Assembly: GCF_036569345.1 (NCBI RefSeq)
Contig: NZ_DATCQT010000154.1
Location: 1 to 64,000 of the forward strand
Direction: 5' to 3'
From: Clostridium_AD sp036569345
GTDB lineage: Bacteria; Bacillota; Clostridia; Clostridiales; Clostridiaceae
Length of the DNA: 64,000 nt
Positions 16,830-26,764 of this stretch are shown here, one piece after another; position 1 is the stretch's first letter; every line of letters starts with the position of its first letter. Made by a program: the position numbers and the translations under genes. Under the pieces are notes generated by a model. The model saw only the letters and a program-made list of their open reading frames with translations. It was not told where the DNA came from and ran no database searches.

Positions 16830-17762
16830 ATGTTTAATTCCGTATTTTTTAAAGATTTAGGTGTAAAATATCCAATAATACAAGGTGGAATGGCTTGGGT
16901 TGCAGACAGTAGCTTAGCATCAGCAGTATCTAATGCTGGGGGCTTAGGTATAATCGCCGCAGCCAATGCACCAGTTGATTATATAAGAGATGAAATTAGA
17001 AAAGCAAAGCAGCTAACAGATAAACCTTTTGGCGTAAACATAATGCTTTTAAGTGATAATGCAGAAGAGATTGCACATCTTGTATGCGAAGAAGGAGTTA
17101 AAGTAGTTACTACAGGGGCCGGAAATCCAGGTAAATACATGGAACTTTGGAAGGCACACGGAATTAAAGTAATTCCAGTAGTAGCGTCAGTAGCACTCGC
17201 TAAACGTATGGAGAGAGCAGGAGCAGATGCAGTTATTGCCGAAGGTTGTGAATCAGGCGGACATATTGGAGAACTTACGACAATGTCACTAGTTCCTCAA
17301 GTTGTTGATGGAGTTAGTATCCCAGTAATTGCAGCAGGTGGAATTGGTGATGGACGTGGTGTTGCAGCAGCCTTTATGCTTGGGGTACAGGGAATTCAAG
17401 TAGGAACAAGATTTTTAGTAGCAAATGAATGTACAATACATGAAAATTACAAAAGGAAGATTATATCAGCAAAGGATATAGATTCTGTAGTTACAGGAAG
17501 ATCAACAGGTCACCCTATTAGGGTATTGAAAAATAAGTTATCAAGACAATTTCAAAAGCTTGAAAAGGAAAATGCTTCAATAGAGGCTTTAGAGGAACTC
17601 GGACGAGGATGTCTACCTAGAGCAGCAAGAGAAGGCGATATTGAGATGGGATCTATTATGGCAGGTCAAATTGCAGGTCTTGTAAAAAAAGAACAATGTT
17701 GCAAGGATATTATAGAAGAAATGTTTACAGAAGCAGAAAATGCTATTATAAAATTCAAATAA
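16830..17762 (+). CDS. fabK: Enoyl-ACP reductase II (FMN)
   Basis: 310 residues. The flavin-dependent enoyl-ACP reductase of Firmicutes lacking FabI, performing the last reduction of each elongation cycle. Seen: YPIIQGGMAWVADSSLASAVS, EGCESGGHIGE, IPVIAAGGIGDGRG and GVQGIQVGTRF (FMN phosphate). The usual FabK C-terminal segment GRGCLPRAAREGD is present. No fabI is in the cluster. AGGAGGGG site before ATG. Confidence 0.94.
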   Translation: MFNSVFFKDLGVKYPIIQGGMAWVADSSLASAVSNAGGLGIIAAANAPVDYIRDEIRKAKQLTDKPFGVNIMLLSDNAEEIAHLVCEEGVKVVTTGAGNPGKYMELWKAHGIKVIPVVASVALAKRMERAGADAVIAEGCESGGHIGELTTMSLVPQVVDGVSIPVIAAGGIGDGRGVAAAFMLGVQGIQVGTRFLVANECTIHENYKRKIISAKDIDSVVTGRSTGHPIRVLKNKLSRQFQKLEKENASIEALEELGRGCLPRAAREGDIEMGSIMAGQIAGLVKKEQCCKDIIEEMFTEAENAIIKFK

Positions 17763-17809
17763 TAAAGAATATTATTTAATATATATGAACAGAATTAAGG
17801 AGAGAAATT

Positions 17810-18766
17810 ATGGGTAAAATTGCTTTTATTTTTCCTGGACAGGGAGCTCAATACATAGGTATGGGCAAGGAGTTATATGAAAATATAGAGGAATGCAGAG
17901 ATATATTTAATATTGCGGATAAAGAACTTAACTTTGAATTAAGTAAACTTTGTTTCGAAGGCCCGCAAGCAGAATTAGATATTACAGAGAATACTCAACC
18001 AGCTATTCTAACTACTAGCATAGCTGCTCTTATGGCATTAAAAAAACATGGCATAAAATGTGACGTAACTGCAGGACTTAGTCTTGGAGAGTATTCAGCA
18101 CTTGTTTGTAGTGGAGTTATGGACTTCAAAGATGCTGTAAAACTTGTTAAAAAGCGTGGAAAATTCATGCAGGAGGCAGTGCCAGTGGGAATAGGAACTA
18201 TGGCAGCCATCATAGGACTTGAAGCTGATTTAGTTGAAGAAGCTTGTAGTGAGGTTAGGAATTCTGGGATAGTCGAAATTGCCAATTTAAACTGCCCAGG
18301 ACAAATAGTGATTGCCGGGGAAATAGCAACCGTAGAACTTGCTTGCGCAAAGGCTACTCAAAAGGGTGCAAAAAGAGCTATACTATTGCCAGTAAGTGCA
18401 CCTTTCCATACTTCTATGCTAAAACCAGCAGCGCTGAAGTTAGAAATTGAACTTGAAAATATAGATCTTAAAGATATTACTATTCCAGTAATGACAAATG
18501 TAAATGGTGATTATATAAAAAGCAAAAATAATATTAAAGGTAATTTGAAACTTCAAGTAATGAGTTCTGTTTTATGGGAAACAATTATAAGAAATATGAT
18601 AAAAGATGGCGTTGATACTTTCGTAGAGATAGGACCAGGTAAGGTGCTTTGCGGCTTTGTTAAGAAAATAGATAGAAAACTTACCGCCGTTAATGTAGAA
18701 GATATGGCATCTTTGGATAAAGCTGTTGCATCTTTAAATAAAGCAATAGAACTTATTAAGAGGTAG
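17810..18766 (+). CDS. fabD: Malonyl-CoA:ACP transacylase
   Basis: 318 residues. Transfers malonyl from CoA to ACP. Catalytic serine S91 lies in GLSLGEYSAL; the oxyanion GQGAQ motif is near the N-terminus and the catalytic His in SAPFHTSML. GGAGAG precedes the ATG. Confidence 0.96.
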   Translation: MGKIAFIFPGQGAQYIGMGKELYENIEECRDIFNIADKELNFELSKLCFEGPQAELDITENTQPAILTTSIAALMALKKHGIKCDVTAGLSLGEYSALVCSGVMDFKDAVKLVKKRGKFMQEAVPVGIGTMAAIIGLEADLVEEACSEVRNSGIVEIANLNCPGQIVIAGEIATVELACAKATQKGAKRAILLPVSAPFHTSMLKPAALKLEIELENIDLKDITIPVMTNVNGDYIKSKNNIKGNLKLQVMSSVLWETIIRNMIKDGVDTFVEIGPGKVLCGFVKKIDRKLTAVNVEDMASLDKAVASLNKAIELIKR

Positions 18767-18817
18767 AACCTATTAAGAGGCAGGGCAATTATTAGAGATG
18801 TAAAGGGAGTGCGGTTT

Positions 18818-19558
18818 ATGTTAAAAGGAAAAACAGCAGTAGTTACAGGAGCTAGTCGTGGTATTGGAAGGGCTATAGCTTTAAAACTAGCAAAGCTTGG
18901 AGTCAATATAGTTGTTAACTATAGAAAAAGCCAAGATGCAGTGGTTGAAGTAGTTAAAGAAATAGAAGCTTTAGGAGTAAAGGCATTGGCAGTTCAAGCT
19001 GACATAAGCAGTTATGATGATGTGGGAAATATGATGAAAAAATGTATGGAAGAATTCGGATCTATAGATATCTTAGTAAATAATGCAGGTATAACAAAAG
19101 ATGGTCTTTTAATGAGAATGAAGGAAGAGGACTTTGATAGCGTTATAAACATTAACCTAAAGGGTGCATTTAATTGTACGAAACATGTATCATCAATAAT
19201 GCTTAAGCAGCGATGCGGAAGAGTAATAAATATATCTTCAGTCACTGGTATTACAGGAAATGCAGGCCAAGTAAATTATTCATCTGCAAAAGCAGGGATT
19301 ATAGGCATGACAAAGTCGGTAGCTAGAGAATTTGCAAGCCGTGGAGTTACTTGTAATGCAGTAGCACCAGGATATATTCAAACAGATATGACAAATGCTT
19401 TACCTGAGAAGGTAAAGGAATCTATAATGAACACTATTCCACTAAAGAGACTTGGAACTGCGGAAGATGTTGCAAATGTAGTAGCATTTTTAGCATCTGA
19501 GGAAGCTGCATACATAACAGGTCAGGTTATAAATGTAGATGGCGGAATGGTAATGTAA
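18818..19558 (+). CDS. fabG: 3-oxoacyl-ACP reductase
   Basis: 246 residues, short-chain dehydrogenase. NADP-binding TGASRGIGRAIA, NNAG, catalytic Ser (ISSVTG) and YSSAKAG with Tyr and Lys. The ATG at 18818 is chosen because AAAGGGAG ends about 8 bases before it; an in-frame GTG at 18809 would sit on the site. Reduces 3-oxoacyl-ACP in the elongation cycle. Confidence 0.95.
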   Translation: MLKGKTAVVTGASRGIGRAIALKLAKLGVNIVVNYRKSQDAVVEVVKEIEALGVKALAVQADISSYDDVGNMMKKCMEEFGSIDILVNNAGITKDGLLMRMKEEDFDSVININLKGAFNCTKHVSSIMLKQRCGRVINISSVTGITGNAGQVNYSSAKAGIIGMTKSVAREFASRGVTCNAVAPGYIQTDMTNALPEKVKESIMNTIPLKRLGTAEDVANVVAFLASEEAAYITGQVINVDGGMVM

Positions 19559-19611
19559 TATCAAAAGATGATTCATTATATAAATATGATGAATAAAGGA
19601 GGATTTACTTT

Positions 19612-20853
19612 ATGAAAAATAGAGTCGTTATAACAGGAATGGGAGCCGTTACTCCTATAGGAAATGATGTAAACAATTTTTGGAATAATATAAAAAAAGG
19701 TAAATGTGGCATAGATGTAATTAAGTCTTTTGATATTACGGACTTTAAATGCAAGCTGGCTGCAGAGGTTAAGGATTTTGATGTAACAGTAGCACTTGAC
19801 AAAAGAGAAGCTAGAAAAATGGATAAATATTGTCAATACGCAATGGTTGCGGCTGCAGAAGCAGTTAAAAATTCAGGACTTGATTTAGAAGCTATAGATA
19901 GTGAAAGAATGGCAGTAATAGTTGGTTCAGGAATAGGCGGGATTGGTACTATTGAGAGAGAACATTCAAAGCTTATGGAAAAGGGACCAGGTAGAGTTAC
20001 GCCGTATTTAATACCTATGATAATAGGTAATATGGCGGCTGGAAACATTGCAATAAAGTATTGTGCTAAAGGTATGTGTTCCAGCGTTGTTACGGCTTGT
20101 GCTACAGGAACTAATGCAATAGGAGACGCTTTCCATATGATTCAAGATGGAAGAGCAGACATAATAATAGCTGGAGGAGCAGAAGCATCAGTAACACCAC
20201 TTGCTTTAGCAGGATTTGCGTCATTAACAGCTTTAAGTAATAGTGAAGATCCTTTAAGGGCATCAATTCCTTTTGACAAAGAAAGAAATGGGTTTGTTAT
20301 GGGAGATGGTGCAGGTATAGTTATTCTTGAATCATTAGAGCATGCTCAGAAAAGAAATGCAAAAATATATGCAGAGGTTAGTGGGTATGGATCAACTTGT
20401 GACGCTTATCATATAACTTCACCATCACCAAGTGGAGAAGGTGCGGCAAGATCAATGGTAATGGCGCTTAAAGATGCAGATATAAAGGCAGAAGAAGTAT
20501 CATACATCAATGCACATGGAACAAGTACTCCATATAATGATAAATTTGAGACTCTTGCTATAAAAGCTGCTTTTGGAGAATATGCTTATAAAATACCTGT
20601 AAGTTCAACAAAATCTATGACAGGACACTTGCTAGGAGCATCAGGAGCAATAGAAGCTATAGTATGTGTAAAAGCATTAGAAGAAGGTTTTGTACCAGCA
20701 ACTATAGGATATAAGGTGCCAGATGAGGACTGTGATTTGGATTACGTTCCAAACATTGGACGATCAGAACAGCTTAAATATGCTATGTCTAATTCATTAG
20801 GCTTTGGTGGTCATAATGCTACTATATTATTAAAAAAATGGGACGGTAGATAA
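19612..20853 (+). CDS. fabF: 3-oxoacyl-ACP synthase II
   Basis: 413 residues. Elongating condensing enzyme. Catalytic C163 in TACATGTN, the two histidines in NAHGTSTPYND and MTGHLLGASG, and the C-terminal NSLGFGGHNA. AAAGGAGG site. Its stop is only 2 bases from accB, so translational coupling is likely. Confidence 0.96.
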   Translation: MKNRVVITGMGAVTPIGNDVNNFWNNIKKGKCGIDVIKSFDITDFKCKLAAEVKDFDVTVALDKREARKMDKYCQYAMVAAAEAVKNSGLDLEAIDSERMAVIVGSGIGGIGTIEREHSKLMEKGPGRVTPYLIPMIIGNMAAGNIAIKYCAKGMCSSVVTACATGTNAIGDAFHMIQDGRADIIIAGGAEASVTPLALAGFASLTALSNSEDPLRASIPFDKERNGFVMGDGAGIVILESLEHAQKRNAKIYAEVSGYGSTCDAYHITSPSPSGEGAARSMVMALKDADIKAEEVSYINAHGTSTPYNDKFETLAIKAAFGEYAYKIPVSSTKSMTGHLLGASGAIEAIVCVKALEEGFVPATIGYKVPDEDCDLDYVPNIGRSEQLKYAMSNSLGFGGHNATILLKKWDGR

Positions 20854-20855
20854 TT

Positions 20856-21374
20856 ATGGATTATAAAAATATTCAAGAGTTAATAAAAACTGTTAGTGAT
20901 TCACAAATCACTAGTTTTGAAATAGAAACAGAAGGTATTAAGATAAAAATGGAGAAAAAAGAGCAACAGGTAGTAGTAGAAAGAATGCCTGTAAATGTAA
21001 CATCCGCTCAGAGCGTTACTCAGGATTTATTAACAAGGGAAAATGTTGCTACAAATGAAGTGTATGCAGAAAAACTAAATAATGATATAGCTAAAACTAT
21101 TAAAAATTCAGAAAATAAAATGCCACAAGAAAACGTATTTGTAGTTAAATCACCCATTGTTGGAACTATGTATTCGTCTCCTAGTGCTGAATCAAAAAAT
21201 TTCGTAAAAGTTGGTTCTAAGGTTAAAACTGGAGATACCCTTTGTATATTAGAAGCTATGAAGCTTATGAATGAAATTGAAAGTGAAGTAGATGGAGAAG
21301 TTGTAGAAGTATTAGTTTCTAATGAAGATATGGTAGAGTACGGACAGCCATTATTTAAAATAATTAAAAACTAG
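20856..21374 (+). CDS. accB: Biotin carboxyl carrier protein of acetyl-CoA carboxylase
   Basis: 172 residues. N-terminal dimerisation helix (IQELIKTVSDSQITSFEIE), a Lys/Asn-rich linker of about 60 residues and the C-terminal biotinyl domain with EAMKLMNE (biotinylated K136). Starts 3 bases after the fabF stop. Confidence 0.95.
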   Translation: MDYKNIQELIKTVSDSQITSFEIETEGIKIKMEKKEQQVVVERMPVNVTSAQSVTQDLLTRENVATNEVYAEKLNNDIAKTIKNSENKMPQENVFVVKSPIVGTMYSSPSAESKNFVKVGSKVKTGDTLCILEAMKLMNEIESEVDGEVVEVLVSNEDMVEYGQPLFKIIKN

Positions 21375-21419
21375 TAGATAAATCACTAATTTAATTACGT
21401 AAAAGATGGAGGTAATAAC

Positions 21420-21866
21420 ATGGAAGATATAAAAGGTACTACTTTAGATATAAAACAAATTCAAGAGATTATTCCTCATAGATATCCATTTTTATTCGTG
21501 GATAAAGTAGAGGAATTAGAACCAGGGAAAAGGGCTGTAGGATATAAGAATGTTACTATGAATGAGTATTTTTTCCAAGGACATTTTCCTGAGGAACCTA
21601 TACTTCCAGGAGTAATAATTATAGAGGCTTTAGCGCAGGTTGGAGCAGTGGCACTTTTAAGCATGGAAGACTATAAGGGTAAAATTGCTTACTTTGGTGG
21701 CATTAATAAAGCGAAGTTTAGAAAAAAAGTTGTTCCAGGAGATGTGCTTAAACTTGAGGTTGAAATAATCAAAATGAAGGGACCTGTTGGAATAGGTCTA
21801 GGAATAGCTACAGTAAACGGAGTTAAAGTGGCACAAGCTGAAATTACATTTGCGGTAGGAATATAA
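21420..21866 (+). CDS. fabZ: 3-hydroxyacyl-ACP dehydratase
   Basis: 148 residues, hot-dog fold. Catalytic His H20 in IPHRYPFLFVD and Glu in the GVIIIEALAQVGAVAL helix; the QGHFPEEPILPGV motif is complete. No fabM or fabA is nearby, so the route to unsaturated fatty acids is not evident here. GGAGG site before ATG. Confidence 0.95.
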   Translation: MEDIKGTTLDIKQIQEIIPHRYPFLFVDKVEELEPGKRAVGYKNVTMNEYFFQGHFPEEPILPGVIIIEALAQVGAVALLSMEDYKGKIAYFGGINKAKFRKKVVPGDVLKLEVEIIKMKGPVGIGLGIATVNGVKVAQAEITFAVGI

Positions 21867-21917
21867 ATACTAAAAACACTTTAGTTAATAATTTTAAGTG
21901 TGGGGAAGGTAAACAAT

Positions 21918-23264
21918 ATGTTTAAGAAGATATTAATTGCTAATAGAGGCGAGATAGCGGTAAGAATAATCAGGGCGTGTAATGAAATGGGCATTCAAAC
22001 TGTTGCAGTGTATTCTGAGGTAGATAAAAATGCTCTTCATACTCAAATGGCTGATGAGGCTATATGCATTGGACCTGCTAAATCTAAGGATAGTTATTTA
22101 AATATGCAAAATATTTTAAGTGCAACAGTGCTCACAGGTGCTGAGGCAATCCATCCTGGTTATGGATTTTTATCTGAAAATAGTAAGTTCGCTCAGATGT
22201 GTGAGGAATGTAATATAAAATATATAGGTCCAAGTTCGCAAAACATTGATAATATGGGAAACAAACTAAAGGCAAGAGAAATCATGATAAGTGCTGGAGT
22301 ACCAGTAGTTCCTGGTTCTGACGGAGAAATTGTATCTGAATCAGATGCCTTAAAGGCAGCTGAGAAAATAGGTTACCCAGTTATGATAAAGGCATCAGCA
22401 GGTGGTGGGGGACAAGGTATAAGAGTTGTAAGTACAGTAGAAGAGCTCGTGCCAGCATTCAATACCGCTAAAGCAGAGGCGAAAACCTCTTTTGGTGATG
22501 ATACAATGTATATGGAAAAATTCATAGAAGAACCAAGACATATAGAGTTTCAAATACTTGCAGATGAACATGGAAATGTGATTCATCTGGGTGAGAGAGA
22601 TTGTTCTATTCAAAGACGAAATCAGAAGGTAATAGAAGAGGCTCCGGGAGCCGCAATGACGGAAGAACTTAGAAAACAGATGGGTGAGGTTGCTGTTAAA
22701 GCAGCTAAGTCTATTAATTATAAAAATGCTGGAACTATAGAGTTTTTATTAGATAAATACGGTAAATATTATTTTATGGAAATGAATACTCGTATACAAG
22801 TCGAGCACCCAATAACAGAAATGATAACTGGGGTAGATTTACTTAAAGCCCAGATAAGAATTGCTTCAGGGCAAGTGCTTAATTATAAGCAAGAGGATAT
22901 TAAAATTCAGGGTCATGCTATTGAATGTAGAATAAATGCAGAAAATCCTTCTAAAAATTTCATGCCATGTCCTGGCGTTATAAAAACACTTCACATTCCT
23001 GGTGGATATGGAGTGAGGGTTGATAGTGCAGTATATCAAGGATACAAAATACCACCAACTTATGACTCAATGATAGGAAAACTAATTGTTCATGGAAAAG
23101 ATAGAGATGAAGCAATATGTAAGATGAGAAGAGCATTAGGTGAGTTCATAATAGAAGGTGTGGATACTAATATAGACTTCCAATTTAAAATAGTTAATAA
23201 TAGCAATTTTATAAAGGGTAATTTTGATACTAGTTTTATTAGTAAAGAATTTCAAAACCTTTAA
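21918..23264 (+). CDS. accC: Acetyl-CoA carboxylase, biotin carboxylase subunit
   Basis: 448 residues, ATP-grasp enzyme: KILIANRGEIAVRIIRAC, the glycine-rich KASAGGGGQGIR loop, FIEEPRHIEFQILAD, MEMNTRIQVEHPITE and the C-terminal GVDTN segment. The ATG at 21918 is chosen over an in-frame GTG at 21900 because GGGGAAGG lies about 8 bases before it and the length then matches the family. Confidence 0.95.
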   Translation: MFKKILIANRGEIAVRIIRACNEMGIQTVAVYSEVDKNALHTQMADEAICIGPAKSKDSYLNMQNILSATVLTGAEAIHPGYGFLSENSKFAQMCEECNIKYIGPSSQNIDNMGNKLKAREIMISAGVPVVPGSDGEIVSESDALKAAEKIGYPVMIKASAGGGGQGIRVVSTVEELVPAFNTAKAEAKTSFGDDTMYMEKFIEEPRHIEFQILADEHGNVIHLGERDCSIQRRNQKVIEEAPGAAMTEELRKQMGEVAVKAAKSINYKNAGTIEFLLDKYGKYYFMEMNTRIQVEHPITEMITGVDLLKAQIRIASGQVLNYKQEDIKIQGHAIECRINAENPSKNFMPCPGVIKTLHIPGGYGVRVDSAVYQGYKIPPTYDSMIGKLIVHGKDRDEAICKMRRALGEFIIEGVDTNIDFQFKIVNNSNFIKGNFDTSFISKEFQNL

Positions 23265-23380
23265 AAGTGGCTAAATGCATGCTAGAATTTATTATTTAAA
23301 AGTTTTATACTATAGGTGTGGCATTTATTTTGGGTGCTATAAATTGTAGTGTAGGTATGTTTTTAGAAAGGGGTAACCAT

Positions 23381-24238
23381 ATGTTTGAGTTTAAACGTAT
23401 ATTTCAAAAGAGCAAATATATTGAGGTTAAAAATTTAGGAAATGATGGAGAGAAAAGACCTAATATCCCATCTGGAATGTGGGTTAAATGTGAAACTTGT
23501 GGTAAAATTCTTTATAATAAGGATTTAGAAGAGAGTATAATGACTTGTGATAGTTGTAGAACCCATTTTAGAATTGGTTCTAGAGAAAGAATAAATTATA
23601 CAATAGATAAAGGTACTTTTATAGAATATGATGAGTTTATGATCTCAGATGACCCTATAGATTTTGAAGGATATAAAGAAAAACTACAAAATATGCAAGA
23701 TAAAACTTTATTAAATGAAGCTGTAATTACTGGAGAAGGAAAGATAAATGGACAAGATACGGTAATTGCAGTTATGGATAGTAATTTTATGATGGGAAGT
23801 ATGGGGTCTGTTGTTGGAGAAAAAATTACCAGGGCCATTGAAAAGGCGACAGAAAATAGTAAACCTATTATTATATTTACAGCTTCAGGTGGAGCTAGAA
23901 TGCAAGAAGGTATATTTTCACTAATGCAAATGGCTAAAACTAGTGCTGCTATTGCGAGGCATAACGAAAAAGGTAATCTTTATATAACTGTGCTTACGGA
24001 TCCAACTACAGGTGGGGTTACTGCAAGTTTTGCTATGCTTGGAGATATAATTCTCGCGGAGCCTAATGCACTAATAGGGTTTGCTGGTAAAAGAGTTATA
24101 GAGCAAACATTAAAAGAACAACTACCTGAGGGTTTTCAAAGGGCGGAATTTTTGCTTGCGAAGGGTTTTATAGATAAAGTAGTAGATAGAAAAGTTATGA
24201 AGGATACTTTAACACAAATATTAAAAGCTCATTCATAA
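23381..24238 (+). CDS. accD: Acetyl-CoA carboxylase carboxyltransferase beta
   Basis: 285 residues. N-terminal four-cysteine zinc finger (VKCETCGKIL and MTCDSC), then the crotonase-fold carboxyltransferase domain with SGGARMQEG and DPTTGGVTASFA. The ATG at 23381 has AAAGGGG 6-7 bases before it; an upstream in-frame start would add 21 residues not expected in the family. Confidence 0.95.
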   Translation: MFEFKRIFQKSKYIEVKNLGNDGEKRPNIPSGMWVKCETCGKILYNKDLEESIMTCDSCRTHFRIGSRERINYTIDKGTFIEYDEFMISDDPIDFEGYKEKLQNMQDKTLLNEAVITGEGKINGQDTVIAVMDSNFMMGSMGSVVGEKITRAIEKATENSKPIIIFTASGGARMQEGIFSLMQMAKTSAAIARHNEKGNLYITVLTDPTTGGVTASFAMLGDIILAEPNALIGFAGKRVIEQTLKEQLPEGFQRAEFLLAKGFIDKVVDRKVMKDTLTQILKAHS

Positions 24239-24281
24239 CATATAGACAAAGACAAAAGTAACACAGAGGGAGTGAAAATTT

Positions 24282-25232
24282 ATGGTAACTTTACCTTTTG
24301 AAAAAAACATGTTTGAACTTAAAAGCAAAATTAATGAACTAAAAAATTTAGCAATAGATCAAGATATGGATTTAGGAAAAGAAATAAGACAAATGGAAAT
24401 TAAGCTATACAATATGCAAAAGGAAGCCTATAAAAATTTAACTGCCTGGGATAAAGTAAGTATTGCAAGGCTGGTAGAACGGCCTACTGCTCTTGATTAT
24501 ATAAATCGAATATTTGATTCATTCATGGAGCTACATGGTGATAGGTATTATGGTGATGATTCTGCAATTGTGGGTGGAATCGCTTTATTTAATGGTATTC
24601 CTGTAACAGTAATAGCTCAGCAAAAAGGGAATAACACTAAAGAAAACATAAGGAGAAATTTTGGAATGCCAAATCCAGAAGGATATAGAAAATCCTTAAG
24701 ACTTATGAAACAGGCAGAAAAATTTAATAGACCAGTTGTATGTCTTATAGATACCCCGGGAGCATATTGTGGTCTAGGTGCAGAAGAGAGAGGACAAGGT
24801 GAGGCAATCGCAAGAAACCTTATGTCCATGTCAACACTTAAAACACCAATAATCTCAATAGTTATTGGTGAAGGTGGAAGTGGTGGAGCTTTAGCTATGG
24901 CAATAGCTGATGAGGTTTGGATGTTAGAGCATGCAATTTATTCTATTTTATCACCAGAGGGTTTTGCTAGTATATTATATAAAGATGCAAGCCTTGCTAA
25001 AGAAGCTGCATCAGCAATGAAAATAACAGCTCAGGATTTAATTAATTTTGGAATAATAGATAGAATTATAAAAGAGCCTTTAGGTGGTGCGCATACTAAT
25101 GTAGATGAGATGGCAGCAAGGATTAAACGTAATTTAGAGGAGTCAATTACTAGATTAAAACGTGAACCTATAGAATCCTTACTTACCAAGAGATATTATA
25201 AATTCAGAAAAATTGGAAAGGTAATAGAATAA
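24282..25232 (+). CDS. accA: Acetyl-CoA carboxylase carboxyltransferase alpha
   Basis: 316 residues. N-terminal helical region, then DRIYGDD-like GDRYYGDDSAIVGG, QQKGNNTKENIRRNFGMP, IDTPGAYCGLGAEERGQGE and IGEGGSGGALA. Last gene of the fab/acc operon, closed by a strong terminator. GGGAG site before ATG. Confidence 0.96.
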   Translation: MVTLPFEKNMFELKSKINELKNLAIDQDMDLGKEIRQMEIKLYNMQKEAYKNLTAWDKVSIARLVERPTALDYINRIFDSFMELHGDRYYGDDSAIVGGIALFNGIPVTVIAQQKGNNTKENIRRNFGMPNPEGYRKSLRLMKQAEKFNRPVVCLIDTPGAYCGLGAEERGQGEAIARNLMSMSTLKTPIISIVIGEGGSGGALAMAIADEVWMLEHAIYSILSPEGFASILYKDASLAKEAASAMKITAQDLINFGIIDRIIKEPLGGAHTNVDEMAARIKRNLEESITRLKREPIESLLTKRYYKFRKIGKVIE

Positions 25233-25250
25233 CTTTATTTTGTTTTTTCA

Positions 25251-25279
25251 AGAAAAGTATATATACTTTTCTTTTTTTT
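25251..25279 (+). terminator. Terminator of the fab/acc operon
   Basis: AGAAAAGTAT (25251-25260) with ATACTTTTCT (25263-25272) and a long T-run. Confidence 0.88.
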
Positions 25280-25358
25280 GTCTTGAAGTATTTAACAAAA
25301 TCATACATAATAGAAGGTAAGAATAATATTTATGAAAATGGTAAAGGGGAATTAAGTT

Positions 25359-26240
25359 ATGAGTAAAACACATAGTGAGATAATTCTAGTAATAGATTCA
25401 GGATGCGATTTGCCTTTAGAGTATATTAGACAGGACAATATAGTACCATTAGGTTTGGTTTGTAATTTTAAAGGCCAAGCAATAGAGGATGACTTCGGAG
25501 ATAAATTTACTCGCAAGGAATTTTATGATGCTTTAAGGCAAGGGGAAATGCCAACTACATCACAGATAAATAGCGAAAGGTATCTAGAGGTATTTCGCAA
25601 GTATGCTACCGATAAAAAACCTATCATATATATTGCCATGTCTTCTGCACTAACTGGAACTATCAATAGCGCAAATATAGCAAGAGAAACTATGCTTGAA
25701 GAGTTACCGGAAGCTGATATAAGTATAATTGATAGTAAATGTGCATGCCTCGGACAAGGACTTTTAGTTTATTATGCCTATGAAATGTTGAAAAATGGAA
25801 GTTCTAAAGAAGAGATAGTTACATGGATTGAAGAAAACAAACTTAAGATAAATCATTGGTTTACAGTTAATGATTTATATCATCTAAAAAGAGGTGGAAG
25901 AATATCAAGTTCTGCTGCAACGGTTGGTACATTATTAAATATAAAACCTGTGCTGTTTGTAGACAATGAGGGGCGCCTTACTTCATTTTCTAAATGTAGA
26001 GGAAGGAAGAAGGCAATAAATAGCTTAGCTCAAAAATTCAAGGAAAAAACTGATCCAAATAAAGAACAAGTTATTGCAATAAGTCATGGGGATTGTATCG
26101 GCGATGCATTAGCTCTAGAAGTTTTAGTTAGAGAACATGGAAATGTCAAGGATGTCATTTTAAATTATGTAGGTACAGCAATAGGGTCACATACAGGACC
26201 AGAAATGTTAGGATTGTTTTTCATAGCTGACGAAAGATAA
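25359..26240 (+). CDS. DegV-family fatty-acid-binding protein
   Basis: 293 residues of the DegV fold. Visible are VIDSGCDLP, the MPTTSQINSERY ligand-contact loop, SSALTGT and the C-terminal SHTGPEMLGLFF. DegV (FakB) proteins hold a fatty acid and, with a FakA kinase encoded elsewhere, pass it on as acyl-phosphate. Position next to the fab operon fits, though it has its own transcript after the operon terminator. GGGGAATTAAGTT precedes the ATG. Confidence 0.9.
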   Translation: MSKTHSEIILVIDSGCDLPLEYIRQDNIVPLGLVCNFKGQAIEDDFGDKFTRKEFYDALRQGEMPTTSQINSERYLEVFRKYATDKKPIIYIAMSSALTGTINSANIARETMLEELPEADISIIDSKCACLGQGLLVYYAYEMLKNGSSKEEIVTWIEENKLKINHWFTVNDLYHLKRGGRISSSAATVGTLLNIKPVLFVDNEGRLTSFSKCRGRKKAINSLAQKFKEKTDPNKEQVIAISHGDCIGDALALEVLVREHGNVKDVILNYVGTAIGSHTGPEMLGLFFIADER

Positions 26241-26311
26241 AACCTCATATATAATAATGGATATAAAAACGCAATCATAATTTCATACATTACATTAATT
26301 CTATTAAATAA

Positions 26312-26355
26312 ATCAAAAGGAAGATGTCATTAAACATCTTCCTTTTTGATTTTTA
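26312..26355. terminator. Bidirectional terminator between degV and the SASP-like gene
   Basis: Stem AAAAGGAAGATGT/ACATCTTCCTTTT with flanking complementary A and T runs; suits both the degV transcript and the minus-strand small gene. Confidence 0.82.
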
Positions 26356-26359
26356 TAAA

Positions 26360-26506
26360 TTATTTATTCTCTTTTCCAAGTTTTTTAGATTCTTTAGAAA
26401 CACCTATTTCATTGGCAGTTTCCATTCTCATTTTGTCTAACTCTTTTTTGGTTTTTTGACTAGCTTTTTTATTATCTTTACTATTTTTGTTATCTTTATG
26501 TGACAT
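26360..26506 (-). CDS. SASP-like small basic protein (48 aa)
   Basis: A 48-residue ORF with a strong AAGGAGG site upstream of its ATG. The N-terminal half is a Lys/Asn/Ser-rich low-complexity stretch. The second half, ELDKMRMETANEIGVS, resembles the first conserved helix of alpha/beta small acid-soluble spore proteins (the xLDxLKxExAxExGV pattern), but the second DNA-binding segment of those proteins is missing. It may be a short spore-associated protein. The resemblance is short, so the call is tentative. Confidence 0.6.
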   Translation of the reverse strand: MSHKDNKNSKDNKKASQKTKKELDKMRMETANEIGVSKESKKLGKENK

Positions 26507-26764
26507 ATTAGGAACCTCCTTGTATCGCTTAAAAGCGAAAAATAATTATCAATTGTTTGATCTTAATATTAAACTTCTAAATATTATTATACCCAAATTA
26601 TTTATTTGAATACGTTAAATGTGTGTTTTCAACAAATGAGTATGAATAAACCACAATGCTTTTTGTTATTTATACTCCAGTGCATTTTAATGATATAATT
26701 AGTATTATTAAAAGAAATTACGTAAGAAAATATAAAATTATAAATAAATAGGAGGAATTTTAAC

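Noticed and set aside
18553..18906. 117-codon antisense frame across fabD and fabG
   Set aside because: It covers two recognised genes on the opposite strand and shows no domain or start site.
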